A stretch of 64,000 bases of DNA, taken from Pleurocapsa sp. PCC 7319. Its GTDB lineage: Bacteria; Cyanobacteriota; Cyanobacteriia; Cyanobacteriales; Xenococcaceae. The stretch lies in contig NZ_KB235922.1 of NCBI RefSeq assembly GCF_000332195.1, forward strand, positions 3,631,322 to 3,695,321, written 5' to 3'. Below are positions 8,843 to 16,665 of this stretch, piece by piece; the stretch's first letter is position 1; each line of letters opens with the position of its first letter. A program made the position numbers and the translations under genes. The notes under the pieces are model-generated. The model ran no database searches, was not told the origin of the DNA, and saw nothing but the letters and a program-made list of their open reading frames with translations.

Positions 8843-10180
8843 CTATTCCTTCGAAGGTTGCGAGTTAATTTTTTGTTCAATAGTCTCAGTAATTCTGGTT
8901 TTCAGAGATTCCAGAGCCAAGCGATCGATAATTTCTGCTGCAAAAGCATCGATTAATAGTTGATTAGCATCAGCCTCGCTTAAACCCCGACTACGAAGGT
9001 AGAATATTTCGTCGGCTTCTAGTTGGCTTACCGTAGCTCCATGAGCGCACTTGACATTATCGGCAGTAATTTGCAGTTCAGGCTTGGTATCAACCCTGGC
9101 TTTTGGTGATAGCAACAAGTTACGGTTTAACTGGGTAGCATCCGTTAACTGAGCCTCTTTGGGAACAAAAACCTTACCATTAAAGACTGTATGAGCGCGA
9201 TCGCCTACAATACATTTGTGTAATTGATCTGTTGTGCCATTGGGCTTTGTCAGAGCAACAATACTGTGAGTATCTGACGTTTGTTCTCCTGTTGCCACCG
9301 TTAAACCATTGAGATAGGTTTCGGTTTGTTCTCCCTGCTGCAATACCTCTGGGTTATGACGAAATAATCTTGCCCCTAAATTAATCTCATTGATTGTATA
9401 GTGACTATCGCGAGCTTGAGATACCGCAGTTTTAGCAATATGGAAGCCAGCTTTTGATTCCTGTTGTAGACGTGTATGATTAACTCTCGCGTTATTTTGT
9501 ACAAAAATTTCGGTAACAGCGTTAGTAAAGTATTCTCCTGTACCTACATATTCTTCTAGCAAGGAAATACTAGCTCCTGTTTCAGCTACCACCAAAGTAC
9601 GGGGTTGAGCAAAACTTACTTCTCGATCGCCATTAGATATGAATAAAAGATGTAGGGGATTTTCGAGCACCACGTTCTTTTCCACCCAAATTACAGCGAT
9701 ATCATTACAGCCTGAAGTGTTGAGAGCGGAAAAGGCATCTTGTGCGCCATGCTGTTGAGCAAAGTATTTTGAGGGGTCAAAATTATTAGGTAAGTCATTT
9801 AAACTACCAACATATACCCCAGAAGGTAATCCTGATACGTTAGATAGTTTGGCATCGTATGACCCATTGACAAAAACTAAACGGCTATTTTCTGTTTCCT
9901 TTAAATGTGATTTGCCAATTGCTCCTACTTGGTCTTCTACTGCCAAAAATTTAGTTGCTGTCAAAGATGACAAATCTATAAAACGCCAGTCTTCATCTTT
10001 TTTGGTAGGTACAGATAAATGAGAAAGCCAATTCTTCGACTGTTGACGAATATCTTGTAACCACTCAGGTTCATTAGCCCTTACCAGACATTGTTGCAAT
10101 AAACCTGTGAAAAAAATATCTTCTACTACTGGGGTTTCATTGATTTGAGAGATAGTTGCAAAAGGAATTTGTACAGCCAT
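8843..10180 (-). CDS. sufD: Fe-S cluster assembly protein SufD
   Basis: Scaffold partner of SufB and SufC in the SufBC2D complex. The 445 residues contain the SufBD beta-helix core (for example ARVNHTRLQQESKAGFHIAKT) and the family C-terminal motif VKCAHGATVSQLEADEIFYLRSRG. The sufD ATG overlaps the sufC stop codon by one base (TAATG), showing translational coupling. The complex normally needs SufB, which is not encoded in this window. Confidence 0.95.
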   Translation of the reverse strand: MAVQIPFATISQINETPVVEDIFFTGLLQQCLVRANEPEWLQDIRQQSKNWLSHLSVPTKKDEDWRFIDLSSLTATKFLAVEDQVGAIGKSHLKETENSRLVFVNGSYDAKLSNVSGLPSGVYVGSLNDLPNNFDPSKYFAQQHGAQDAFSALNTSGCNDIAVIWVEKNVVLENPLHLLFISNGDREVSFAQPRTLVVAETGASISLLEEYVGTGEYFTNAVTEIFVQNNARVNHTRLQQESKAGFHIAKTAVSQARDSHYTINEINLGARLFRHNPEVLQQGEQTETYLNGLTVATGEQTSDTHSIVALTKPNGTTDQLHKCIVGDRAHTVFNGKVFVPKEAQLTDATQLNRNLLLSPKARVDTKPELQITADNVKCAHGATVSQLEADEIFYLRSRGLSEADANQLLIDAFAAEIIDRLALESLKTRITETIEQKINSQPSKE

Positions 10181-10956
10181 TAGACCCCTACCTCCGCCGT
10201 AGATTTATCATCCAAGAAGTCGTAACCACGTGTTTCTAACTCCAGAGCTAGCTCTTTTCCGCCACTGGTAATAATCTTGCCATTTTGCATTACATGAACA
10301 AAATCTGGTTCAATGTAGTCTAACAAGCGTTGATAGTGAGTAATCACCAAGTAACCCTTTTCAGGAGTTTTCAGTTGATTTACCCCATCAGCAACAATTT
10401 TGAGTGCGTCGATATCTAAACCTGAATCAATCTCATCCAAAATAGTCAGGGTAGGATCGAGTAACGCCATTTGGAGAATTTCGTTACGTTTTTTTTCTCC
10501 ACCAGAAAACCCTTCATTGAGACTTCTCTCTAAAAAACTGGGGTTCATCTTGACTACTTCTAGCTTTTCTTCAATTAAATCCTCAAAATCAAAGGTATCA
10601 ATTTCCTCTAACCCTTGATATTTGCGCTTGGCATTGTAAGCAACTCGCATAAAGTCTAGATTACTCACTCCAGGGATAGCGATCGGGTACTGAAAAGCCA
10701 GAAAAATACCACTGTTAGCTCTTTCATCAGGTTCTTTTTCAAGAATATTCTGACCCTGGTAAATAATTTCTCCGCCAGTGACTTCATAGTCAGGATGTCC
10801 TGCAATAATCTTAGATAGAGTGCTTTTACCTGAACCATTGCGCCCCATAATAGCGTGGACTTCTCCCGCTTTAATTTCTAAATTGACACCTTTTAGGATA
10901 GGTGTACCATCGACATTGGCTGTTAAATTGTGTACTGATAAAATTGTTTCGCTCAT
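10180..10956 (-). CDS. sufC: Fe-S cluster assembly ATPase SufC
   Basis: ABC-type ATPase of the SufBC2D scaffold. It shows Walker [10 protein letters not shown], signature [16 protein letters not shown] and Walker [15 protein letters not shown], all in the SufC-specific form. The 258 residues are standard length. It is the first gene of this suf cluster. Elsewhere in cyanobacteria sufB usually precedes sufC directly, but here a ~200-base untranslated leader and two SufR-type operators precede it instead. Confidence 0.96.
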   Translation of the reverse strand: MSETILSVHNLTANVDGTPILKGVNLEIKAGEVHAIMGRNGSGKSTLSKIIAGHPDYEVTGGEIIYQGQNILEKEPDERANSGIFLAFQYPIAIPGVSNLDFMRVAYNAKRKYQGLEEIDTFDFEDLIEEKLEVVKMNPSFLERSLNEGFSGGEKKRNEILQMALLDPTLTILDEIDSGLDIDALKIVADGVNQLKTPEKGYLVITHYQRLLDYIEPDFVHVMQNGKIITSGGKELALELETRGYDFLDDKSTAEVGV

Positions 10957-11061
10957 TGTTTGTTAATAAACAATTTCTGACTATTGATTTTAAGACTCCC
11001 AAACTCAGGTTAGGATAAGCTAGACATTGGTGAAGATTAGCGGTAAAACCTGAGAGGCTGA

Positions 11062-11082
11062 CTCTTGAATTCATTTCAAGAG
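11062..11082 (-). other. Hairpin in the sufC leader
   Basis: A perfect 8-bp stem (CTCTTGAA / TTCAAGAG) with a 5-base loop sits about 105 bases upstream of the sufC start, between the operators and the gene. No T-run follows, so it is not a classical terminator. It may stabilise the leader or mark a processing site. The leader itself (10957-11160) encodes nothing recognisable. Confidence 0.5.
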
Positions 11083-11160
11083 CTGGAGCACCTCGTCTAA
11101 AACCGCATTTTTCCGCAAGGGAATGCTTTCCAAGAAGATTGGTTTATTTGTTTATTAAAA

Positions 11161-11174
11161 CAACATTTTTGTTG
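11161..11174. promoter_or_regulatory. SufR-type operator, gene-proximal copy
   Basis: CAAC-ATTTTT-GTTG matches the CAAC-N6-GTTG inverted repeat reported for the cyanobacterial Fe-S repressor SufR. It lies about 205 bases upstream of sufC. A second copy 40 bases further out strengthens the call, since SufR targets in Synechocystis also carry paired sites. Confidence 0.75.
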
Positions 11175-11200
11175 TTTTAGTCTATTGTAGACTACATTAA

Positions 11201-11214
11201 CAACCTATATGTTG
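11201..11214. promoter_or_regulatory. SufR-type operator, distal copy
   Basis: CAAC-CTATAT-GTTG is again the CAAC-N6-GTTG form, exactly 40 bases (about four helical turns) from the proximal copy. The sufR gene itself is not in the window. Confidence 0.75.
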
Positions 11215-11299
11215 TCAAAGTCGGAAAAAATCTTGATTAACCACTACAAAATTGGACTTTAGACACAAATCAAAAATTTCGCGATTGACATTTCCAGAG

Positions 11300-11375
11300 A
11301 GATTGGGGAAGTAATCAATACTTAGTTACTTATTACTTCGTTTATTTAAGTAAGCTACACAACAGGATTTAGTAT
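11300..11375. repeat. Left-truncated copy of the ATTTAGTAT-ended element
   Basis: This segment matches the right part of the element at 6317-6437: TTACTTCGTTTATTTAAG, then AAC/GCTACAC and ACAGGATTTAGTAT. No left terminal repeat is visible. Its right end directly abuts the left end of the 119-bp element at 11376. Confidence 0.65.
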
Positions 11376-11494
11376 TAAGTAGGTGGGTGAAATTAAATAT
11401 AAAACGGTTTTTGCAGGGGTTAGGGGTTAGGGGATGGGTGATAGGGAAAAGATTAATTACTTGGGTTTTATAAATTATTATGCCTATCTACTTA
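11376..11494. mobile_element. 119-bp MITE-like element, copy 1
   Basis: It begins TAAGTAGGTGGG and ends with the inverted form (CCTATCTACTTA); inverted similarity extends about 30 bp to AAAAC/GTTTT. The core contains GGGGTTAGGGGTTAGGGG followed by ATGGG and GGG, a four-tract G-quadruplex motif. A near-identical 119-bp copy lies at 12239-12357. No coding capacity. Confidence 0.75.
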
Positions 11495-11720
11495 GCTGAA
11501 GCTCATCGATTGAGATCCCTGGAGATCAATGAAGGTAAAAAGAACAAAGCTAATTCATGAGTGAATATCTTTGTTGCAAATAATAAGCATTGTCTTAAAT
11601 CTATACAATCATTACGAATCATAACAAAAAAGCACTTTATCTCTGTTTTGTACCGACTTTGTCACTTTTGGGTTCCATGCTAGTGAGAGTAACTAATTTT
11701 ATATTTCGAGAGGTCCCCAG

Positions 11721-12158
11721 TTGAATATTCTGGTTGTTGTAGATGATCTATCCCGTTGGCTCAAGCTTGCTCAATTTTTAAGAGCAGCTAACTACACTCC
11801 CCGTCTGGCTGAGAACTCACTAGACGCGATTAATATTTTTCCAGAGGCTGATCTAATCATGGTTGATGCAGAACTTTCCTCTGGAGGAGTTGAACTATGT
11901 CGAGAACTGCGCTGCCGTGGCTATAGTCGTCCACTTCTATTGATGGCCTTGGAATCACTTGATGATGTGCGACTATCTGGTGCAGATGATTGGATTGAAT
12001 TTCCTTTCTATGGTCCAGAGATCGCACTCAAAGTAGAATTATTACTTACCCGTTATCAGCTCTGGACTATGGGTTCGCAGACAAACCCCAGCTTTTATGC
12101 TTCGTTTTGCACCATAGACTCTATTGCCAAGTCGGGTAAACCAATTAAAAATTGTTAA
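11721..12158 (+). CDS. Degenerate response-regulator receiver protein, probably truncated
   Basis: About 115 residues follow the receiver fold: an N-terminal VVVDD acidic pair, a possible phospho-acceptor Asp in LIMVDAELS, and the end GADDWIEFPF. In active receivers the last motif carries a conserved Lys before Pro; here Glu-Phe replaces it, and the conserved Thr/Ser position reads Ala (LLMALES). The final ~30 residues do not resemble any domain and run towards insertion-derived sequence, so the original C-terminus may be lost. The start is TTG with GAGAGG just upstream. Likely a pseudo-receiver or decaying gene. Confidence 0.55.
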   Translation: MNILVVVDDLSRWLKLAQFLRAANYTPRLAENSLDAINIFPEADLIMVDAELSSGGVELCRELRCRGYSRPLLLMALESLDDVRLSGADDWIEFPFYGPEIALKVELLLTRYQLWTMGSQTNPSFYASFCTIDSIAKSGKPIKNC

Positions 12159-12196
12159 TTGTAGATTGACATCGATTAAATTTCTCAGTGTCATGC

Positions 12197-12219
12197 TCCC
12201 ACGCATAAATGACGTGGGA
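12197..12219. mobile_element. Hairpin resembling the end of an IS200/IS605-family element (relic)
   Basis: TCCCACG and CGTGGGA pair around a 9-base loop and are followed by TTCTTGGTTCATCCCGAC. This arrangement is typical of the tnpB-side ends of cyanobacterial IS605-family elements. No matching transposase gene is attached, so it looks like a leftover end. It differs from the hairpins of the intact element 200 bases away. Confidence 0.4.
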
Positions 12220-12238
12220 TTCTTGGTTCATCCCGACG

Positions 12239-12357
12239 TAAGTAGGTGGGTGAAATTAAATATAAAACGGTTTTGGCAGGGATTAGGGGTTAGGGGATGG
12301 GTGATAGGGAAAAGATTAATTACCTGGGTTTTATAAATTATTATGCCTACCTACTTA
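12239..12357. mobile_element. 119-bp MITE-like element, copy 2
   Basis: Same length and same ends (TAAGTAGGTGGG ... CCTACCTACTTA) as copy 1 at 11376, with only a handful of substitutions. The core GGGGTTAGGGG and ATGGG tracts are kept. It lies between an IS605-like hairpin and the IS605-type element. Confidence 0.75.
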
Positions 12358-12415
12358 TCTAGATGAGAACAGCTTGGAAACCACTATCGTTTTGTCAGAG
12401 TGAAGACATGAAGCT

Positions 12416-12444
12416 CTCAGCCCTGCCTGGAGGCGAGGACTGAG
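12416..12444. repeat. IS605 subterminal hairpin, tnpB side
   Basis: Imperfect stem of CTCAGCCCT with AGGACTGAG around CCTGGAGG, nine bases beyond the tnpB stop. In tnpB systems this region also forms the 3' part of the guide (omega/re) RNA. Confidence 0.7.
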
Positions 12445-12452
12445 TATCTGCT

Positions 12453-13778
12453 CTACAATGTAGGTCTGCATGACCACAACATCGAAAGCGTTACCCAGCT
12501 TCTAGGTGATGAGCAGGAACTTTTGCCTTGCTCATCCTGTGGGCTGTTTCCACCCATCAGTTTAAGAATAAATCTGGCGCCAATATTATAACTAGCAGAC
12601 AAGTCGCAATTGTACTTTTTCCCGCTGCTGAATACGGCTAATTCGTAGTTTTTACTACTTCGTTTTACTTTACCGCTACCGTCGAAAGCATTACTGCTAG
12701 TGCCACGGGGATAGACAAATTGAACTTGTCCACCAAGTTCTGACCATTTCATCTGCGTCAGCTCAACAATGCGACGATGTAACCAACTGTGAAAACGTTG
12801 TCTCAGAGTAGACTTCCGCTTGCCACCTCTTGGTCGCCAGCCTTTTAGATGCTCAAACACTATATATTTGACACCATATTGTTTGGCTATTTTAACCAAT
12901 CTCGCAGATACTTTTTGCCCAATTTCTCGATTGATGTTTCCTGCTTTGCGGTAAAGTCCACGGGTGAAACCTTTGCATAGCTTACCAGTTAGACTGGCTT
13001 TTCTACTAACTCGCTTTAGTCGTTTGTCTCGACGGTCTATGTCTCTGCCAGGATGAATAAATTCACGATGGCTTACAGTACCGTCAAAGTTAACAATTGA
13101 AGCTGTAGCTGTTGTATTGATTCCCAAGTCTATTGATAAGACTGAATCTTTTTCTTTTAGCTTGGCGTTCTTGATTTGAAATGGCACAGACAGGTGGCAC
13201 TTCTGCTCATTTACAATTAAGTATGGTGATTGGCGCTGGTTATCTGGATTTAAATGTCTTTGTCTATGACCAGTTACACCTACTGTTATCCATAACCAAT
13301 CACTTCCAGTGAACACTTTTATCTCCGCACTGTTATTGTCATCAGCAAAACGAATACACTGATTTTTATATAAAGGGGGATAAGTTCGACAGTCAGTATT
13401 TAATCTTGGCGGTAGCGCATCTTTGCGCTTTCTAATTCCTGATTGCCATTCTCTATATCTAGTTACGAAACTGGATACTTGTCCTATAGCAAATTGAATT
13501 GCTCCACGACGATAATAGCTAGGGAATTTATGAAAGCGAGTACCAAAGTATCTATATTTGATTTCAGGATTTTTAGCAGTAGCATGAATTAATCTTTCTA
13601 CTGCTGGGATTTGTTTATTCGCCTCTAGTCTGCCAATAGTTGACCAGTGTGTTTGAACAACTCCAATTAAGCAACGAACTAAACATCTGAACTCGGACAC
13701 AGTGTTTTGCAACAACTCTTTTTGCTTTTGGGTTGCCACAATACTCCACTTATCTGTCCTGATGTTTTGTTTGACCAT
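12453..13778 (-). CDS. tnpB: TnpB-family RNA-guided nuclease-like protein of the IS605 element
   Basis: The 441 residues carry a RuvC-like nuclease core with the three acidic residues in place: Asp217 (SIDLGIN), Glu309 (VFEHLKGW) and Asp392 (NCDLSASYNIG). Typical TnpB has a four-cysteine zinc ribbon between the second and third motifs. Here the corresponding segment (TSSNAFDGSGKVKRSS, then NYELAVFSSGKKYN) has no such cysteines. This matches a zinc-less sublineage common in cyanobacteria rather than random decay. TnpB proteins cut DNA using an RNA from the element's end and help retain the element. The frame is intact, so activity is plausible. Confidence 0.85.
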   Translation of the reverse strand: MVKQNIRTDKWSIVATQKQKELLQNTVSEFRCLVRCLIGVVQTHWSTIGRLEANKQIPAVERLIHATAKNPEIKYRYFGTRFHKFPSYYRRGAIQFAIGQVSSFVTRYREWQSGIRKRKDALPPRLNTDCRTYPPLYKNQCIRFADDNNSAEIKVFTGSDWLWITVGVTGHRQRHLNPDNQRQSPYLIVNEQKCHLSVPFQIKNAKLKEKDSVLSIDLGINTTATASIVNFDGTVSHREFIHPGRDIDRRDKRLKRVSRKASLTGKLCKGFTRGLYRKAGNINREIGQKVSARLVKIAKQYGVKYIVFEHLKGWRPRGGKRKSTLRQRFHSWLHRRIVELTQMKWSELGGQVQFVYPRGTSSNAFDGSGKVKRSSKNYELAVFSSGKKYNCDLSASYNIGARFILKLMGGNSPQDEQGKSSCSSPRSWVTLSMLWSCRPTL

Positions 13779-13809
13779 GAAAGTATTGTATCATATAGTG
13801 TTTATTTTT

Positions 13810-14295
13810 ATGATCAAACCAAAGCCTCATAATCAAAGCTTTGGGTACAATGCTGTTCATATAGTGTTTGTAACAAAATATCGTCACGAAGTCATAAACA
13901 AAGAAATAGAATCTAGATTAATAGAAATGTTTTCGAGGCTTTGTTCTACTCAAGATTCTGAACTTTTAGAATGCAAAGCAGACTTAGGAAAACTAGATCA
14001 TATTCATTTGTTAGTAGACCTTGCGCCTAGATTATCTCTTGGTAAGCTTTGTAATATTCTGAAAACTATTAGCAGTAGAGAGATTAGAAAAGAATTTGCT
14101 ACTGAGCTAAAACCTTATTACTGCGGTCAGACCCCGCGTCGCCGACAGGCGCAAGGGAACGCTGACCAAGAGAGGAAGCCTAAATTTGGGAAACAGGGGT
14201 ATGGCTATACTACATGCGGCTCAAGCCTTTGTGCAGGTGGAGCCGCTATCGATGTGCTTGTCAGATATATCGAAAACCAAGGCTACGATGATTAA
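13810..14295 (+). CDS. tnpA: IS200/IS605-family Y1 transposase TnpA with two in-frame insertions
   Basis: The HUH motif is in LDHIHLLVD and the probable nucleophilic Tyr in VRYIENQ near the C-terminus. Most of the body (SLGKLCNILKTISSREIRKE) is standard. The protein is 161 residues, about 20 longer than usual. Two extra segments are visible: CGQTPRRRQAQGNADQER between LKPYY and KPKF, and GSSLCAGG between TTC and AAIDV. Each is encoded by DNA bounded by short inverted repeats (GGTCAG/CTGACC and GCGGCTC/GAGCCGC). The frame is preserved, but both inserts lie close to the active site, so activity is doubtful. The ATG at 13810 is the natural start. Confidence 0.8.
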   Translation: MIKPKPHNQSFGYNAVHIVFVTKYRHEVINKEIESRLIEMFSRLCSTQDSELLECKADLGKLDHIHLLVDLAPRLSLGKLCNILKTISSREIRKEFATELKPYYCGQTPRRRQAQGNADQERKPKFGKQGYGYTTCGSSLCAGGAAIDVLVRYIENQGYDD

Positions 14296-14321
14296 TCTCA
14301 ACCAATAGCTCGGCGCTCTAA

Positions 14322-14353
14322 CTCAGCCCTGCTCTATCGAGGCGAGGACTGAG
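14322..14353. repeat. IS605 subterminal hairpin, tnpA side
   Basis: CTCAGCCCTG pairs imperfectly with GAGGACTGAG around CTCTATCGAGGC. It shares most of its bases and its orientation with the hairpin at 12416-12444. Confidence 0.7.
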
Positions 14354-14373
14354 AGTGCGAGCTGATTGCCTGT

Positions 14374-15660
14374 TCAATACGATTTACCTTGAGGCACATC
14401 AATGATCGCCTTCAGTACGTTTTCTATTGCTTGTTCTTTTTGCGGATCGACTCCTTGAGCGTAGGGAATAGACCATGGAACTCTGACATCAGGTATGATA
14501 CCTTCTCCTTCTAAGCGATCGCCATCAACAAATACATCAGCGACTGCTAAGTAAAGCAAACTGCCATCGGGCATAATGTAGGGACGACCGGCAACTACTG
14601 CTCCTGCGGTTTGGCTGCCAACAATTGGTCCAACATCATATTTACGGAAGCCATAGGCTAGAATTTCTTTACCGCTTCTCGAGCCTTGATTGACTAACAT
14701 TACTACCGGTTTTTGCCATTGTAATTGGCTTTCTCTGGCAACACCGTCGCGGGGAATACTAGTAATGGTTGGTACTGGTGCAGTAAAAATATTTAGGTAG
14801 TCAGGACTTGCTCCTCCCCAGCCATCACGAATATCCCAAACTAATCCATCGGTATCTTTTAGACGAGTATAAACTAGCTCTTCTTCAAGCTGTTCTTGAT
14901 ATTTGGGGTCTGCATAAGACCAAATATGAATATAGCCAACTTTTTTATCTTCCCGTTCGATTACTTCCACACTATCTTTAACAGCATCCAAAAACATAGT
15001 TGCGGGATTGAATACTTTTGGCGTGACAACAATTTCTTGCGGCGATGATTCAGGAGTTCGCTTGATTTGCACTGGGATTTTTTGTCCTGCTTGATCAATA
15101 AATGATTGAATAGCTTGAAAGGGTTTATCCTCAACACTTAATAGTTGGTCTCCTACTTTAAGTCCTGCTGAACAAGCAGGAGAACCATTGATCATTGCTT
15201 TGATAAAAGTTTTACCTTTAAACTCTTCAGTGTAGATGCCGATGCCAGTATATTCCAATTTGCCATTGGGTAAAAATGGTTTGAGGTCTTTCAGCAAGTA
15301 CTGGCGGAAAATTCCCGCAATTTGATAGTAGGCTGGTTCGTTTTGAGTATAGAAGTGAGTGTGGGAAGTATTTAACTCTGAAAGCATTTGATTGATAATT
15401 TCAGCTAGCTGTTCGGTTGATTTAGCTTGTGCTGCTTTCGGTCGATACTGTGATCGCATTTCTTCCCAATCAACGCCGTTAAAATTGGGGTCGAAAAAGT
15501 TTTCGTTGACAGTACTCCAGGCTGATTCAAATACTTTTACTTGAGATGAAGATGATTGCGAAAAAACAGGTGAGATAGAATAGCATAACCAAATCAAGAA
15601 AAAGCCTAACACAAGGGCTGCTCTCCATCTACTAAGCTGAGAAAAGATTGACGGTTTCAT
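14374..15660 (-). CDS. S41-family serine peptidase with PDZ domain, exported
   Basis: The 428-residue protein begins with a hydrophobic signal segment (ALVLGFFLIWLCYSISPVFS), so it should act in the periplasm or thylakoid lumen. A PDZ-like region follows (GIGIYTEEFKGKTFI, then SPACSAGLKVGDQLLSVEDK), then the S41 core with the probable nucleophile Ser in VNQGSRSGKEILAYGFRK and the conserved IVGSQTAGAVV. It is related to C-terminal processing peptidases but is not clearly the D1-processing CtpA. It stands alone, downstream of proC on the same strand. Confidence 0.85.
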   Translation of the reverse strand: MKPSIFSQLSRWRAALVLGFFLIWLCYSISPVFSQSSSSQVKVFESAWSTVNENFFDPNFNGVDWEEMRSQYRPKAAQAKSTEQLAEIINQMLSELNTSHTHFYTQNEPAYYQIAGIFRQYLLKDLKPFLPNGKLEYTGIGIYTEEFKGKTFIKAMINGSPACSAGLKVGDQLLSVEDKPFQAIQSFIDQAGQKIPVQIKRTPESSPQEIVVTPKVFNPATMFLDAVKDSVEVIEREDKKVGYIHIWSYADPKYQEQLEEELVYTRLKDTDGLVWDIRDGWGGASPDYLNIFTAPVPTITSIPRDGVARESQLQWQKPVVMLVNQGSRSGKEILAYGFRKYDVGPIVGSQTAGAVVAGRPYIMPDGSLLYLAVADVFVDGDRLEGEGIIPDVRVPWSIPYAQGVDPQKEQAIENVLKAIIDVPQGKSY

Positions 15661-15721
15661 CTCTAATTAATTTGATTAAATGTTATGTTTCTTCCATTGT
15701 GATGAAGAACTAAGTCGGAAA

Positions 15722-15765
15722 CTTGACCCTGATCGTCAGTAACGAGAGTCAAGGGGCTTCGCCCC
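15722..15765. repeat. Structured intergenic sequence between proC and the S41 peptidase gene
   Basis: Two adjoining inverted repeats: CTTGAC...GTCAAG (15722-15753) and the tight hairpin GGGGC-TTC-GCCCC (15753-15765). There is no T-run, so it may be an RNA-end stabiliser or a dispersed repeat rather than a terminator. AGCTAAT-type heptamers follow at about 15766-15790. Confidence 0.45.
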
Positions 15766-15829
15766 AGCTAATAGCTAACAGCTCATAGCTTTTAAAGGTA
15801 ACTAGTCGTCGGTAATTGCTTGGGAAATT

Positions 15830-16636
15830 TTACTCACCTAGTTCCTTTGATCTAGCGGTTGCCGTTTTCACTGCTTCGATTAGTGCCGAACGAAACCCTA
15901 AACTTTCTAATTTAGCCACTCCAGCAATAGTTGTCCCCCCCGGACTCGTTACCCGATCTTTGAGAATTCCTGGGTGCATTCCTGTTTCTTTAATTAGGGT
16001 AGCTGTCCCTAATACTGTTTGAGTCGCTAGCTGAAGTGCGATCGCTCTGGGTAATCCCGAAGCTACTCCTCCATCAGCTAGAGCTTCAATGGCTAATGCC
16101 ACAAAAGCTGGTCCTGAACCTGATAATCCTGTCACCGCATCCATGGAAGACTCGGGAACTTCTACGACTTCTCCTACCGCAGCAAAAATTGATTTAGCTT
16201 GCTGAATATGTTGCTCCTGTACTTTTGTTCCTGGAGCGATCGCCGTCATTCCGGTTCCTACTGTAGCGGGAGTATTAGGCATGACCCGAATTACTGGCTG
16301 TTGGGGGAAAGCTTGCTCTAACTTGTCTAAGGTAACTCCTGCTAAGATCGAAATTACTGTGCTGTGGGGATTTGGAGTAATATTAGCGATCGCCTGAGCA
16401 AATACCTGGGGTTTGATAGCGAGTAACAATATTTCTGAAGCAGATACCGTAGCTTGATTGTCTGCCGTAACTTGAACTTGATACCGCTGAACTAAAAATT
16501 CACGTCTTTCTGCTCTGGGTTCGCTGACTAATATGGTATTGGCAGCGAATATTTTTTGTGCTAAGAGGCGAGACAAAATAGCTTCTGCCATAATCCCGCC
16601 TCCAATGATACCGAGGCAAATACTATTAGATGTCAT
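15830..16636 (-). CDS. proC: Pyrroline-5-carboxylate reductase
   Basis: Last step of proline synthesis: NAD(P)H-dependent reduction of pyrroline-5-carboxylate in the cytosol. The N-terminal Rossmann motif is LGIIGGGIMAEAIL. The family signatures VTGLSGSGPAFVALAIEAL and VTSPGGTTIAG are present. At 268 residues it is full length. It lies 29 bases downstream of sepF in the conserved cyanobacterial pipX-pipY-sepF-proC neighbourhood. Confidence 0.95.
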   Translation of the reverse strand: MTSNSICLGIIGGGIMAEAILSRLLAQKIFAANTILVSEPRAERREFLVQRYQVQVTADNQATVSASEILLLAIKPQVFAQAIANITPNPHSTVISILAGVTLDKLEQAFPQQPVIRVMPNTPATVGTGMTAIAPGTKVQEQHIQQAKSIFAAVGEVVEVPESSMDAVTGLSGSGPAFVALAIEALADGGVASGLPRAIALQLATQTVLGTATLIKETGMHPGILKDRVTSPGGTTIAGVAKLESLGFRSALIEAVKTATARSKELGE

Positions 16637-16665
16637 TACCTAATAATACTATTGATTGATGAGAA

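Larger units (their letters stand above)
12416..14353. mobile_element. IS605-type insertion sequence (tnpB and tnpA divergent)
   Basis: A tnpB-like gene (minus) and a tnpA-like Y1 transposase gene (plus) diverge from a shared ~30-base gap. At both outer edges is a related hairpin starting CTCAGCCCTG and ending GAGGACTGAG (12416-12444 and 14322-14353). Subterminal imperfect palindromes of this kind are what TnpA recognises as single strands. Element ends are not exactly defined; they should lie just outside the hairpins. IS605 elements make no target duplications. Confidence 0.8.

Noticed and set aside
10871-11074. 67-codon minus-strand frame overlapping the sufC start
   Set aside because: No similarity to SufB or any known protein; it straddles the sufC leader and start in another frame.
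12124-12336. 70-codon frame across the end of the receiver gene and the second 119-bp element
   Set aside because: Composed of IS-end hairpin and MITE sequence; no protein-like pattern.
13702-13809. Upstream extension of the tnpA frame
   Set aside because: It overlaps the tnpB start region and its residues have no similarity to transposases; the ATG at 13810 begins the recognisable protein.
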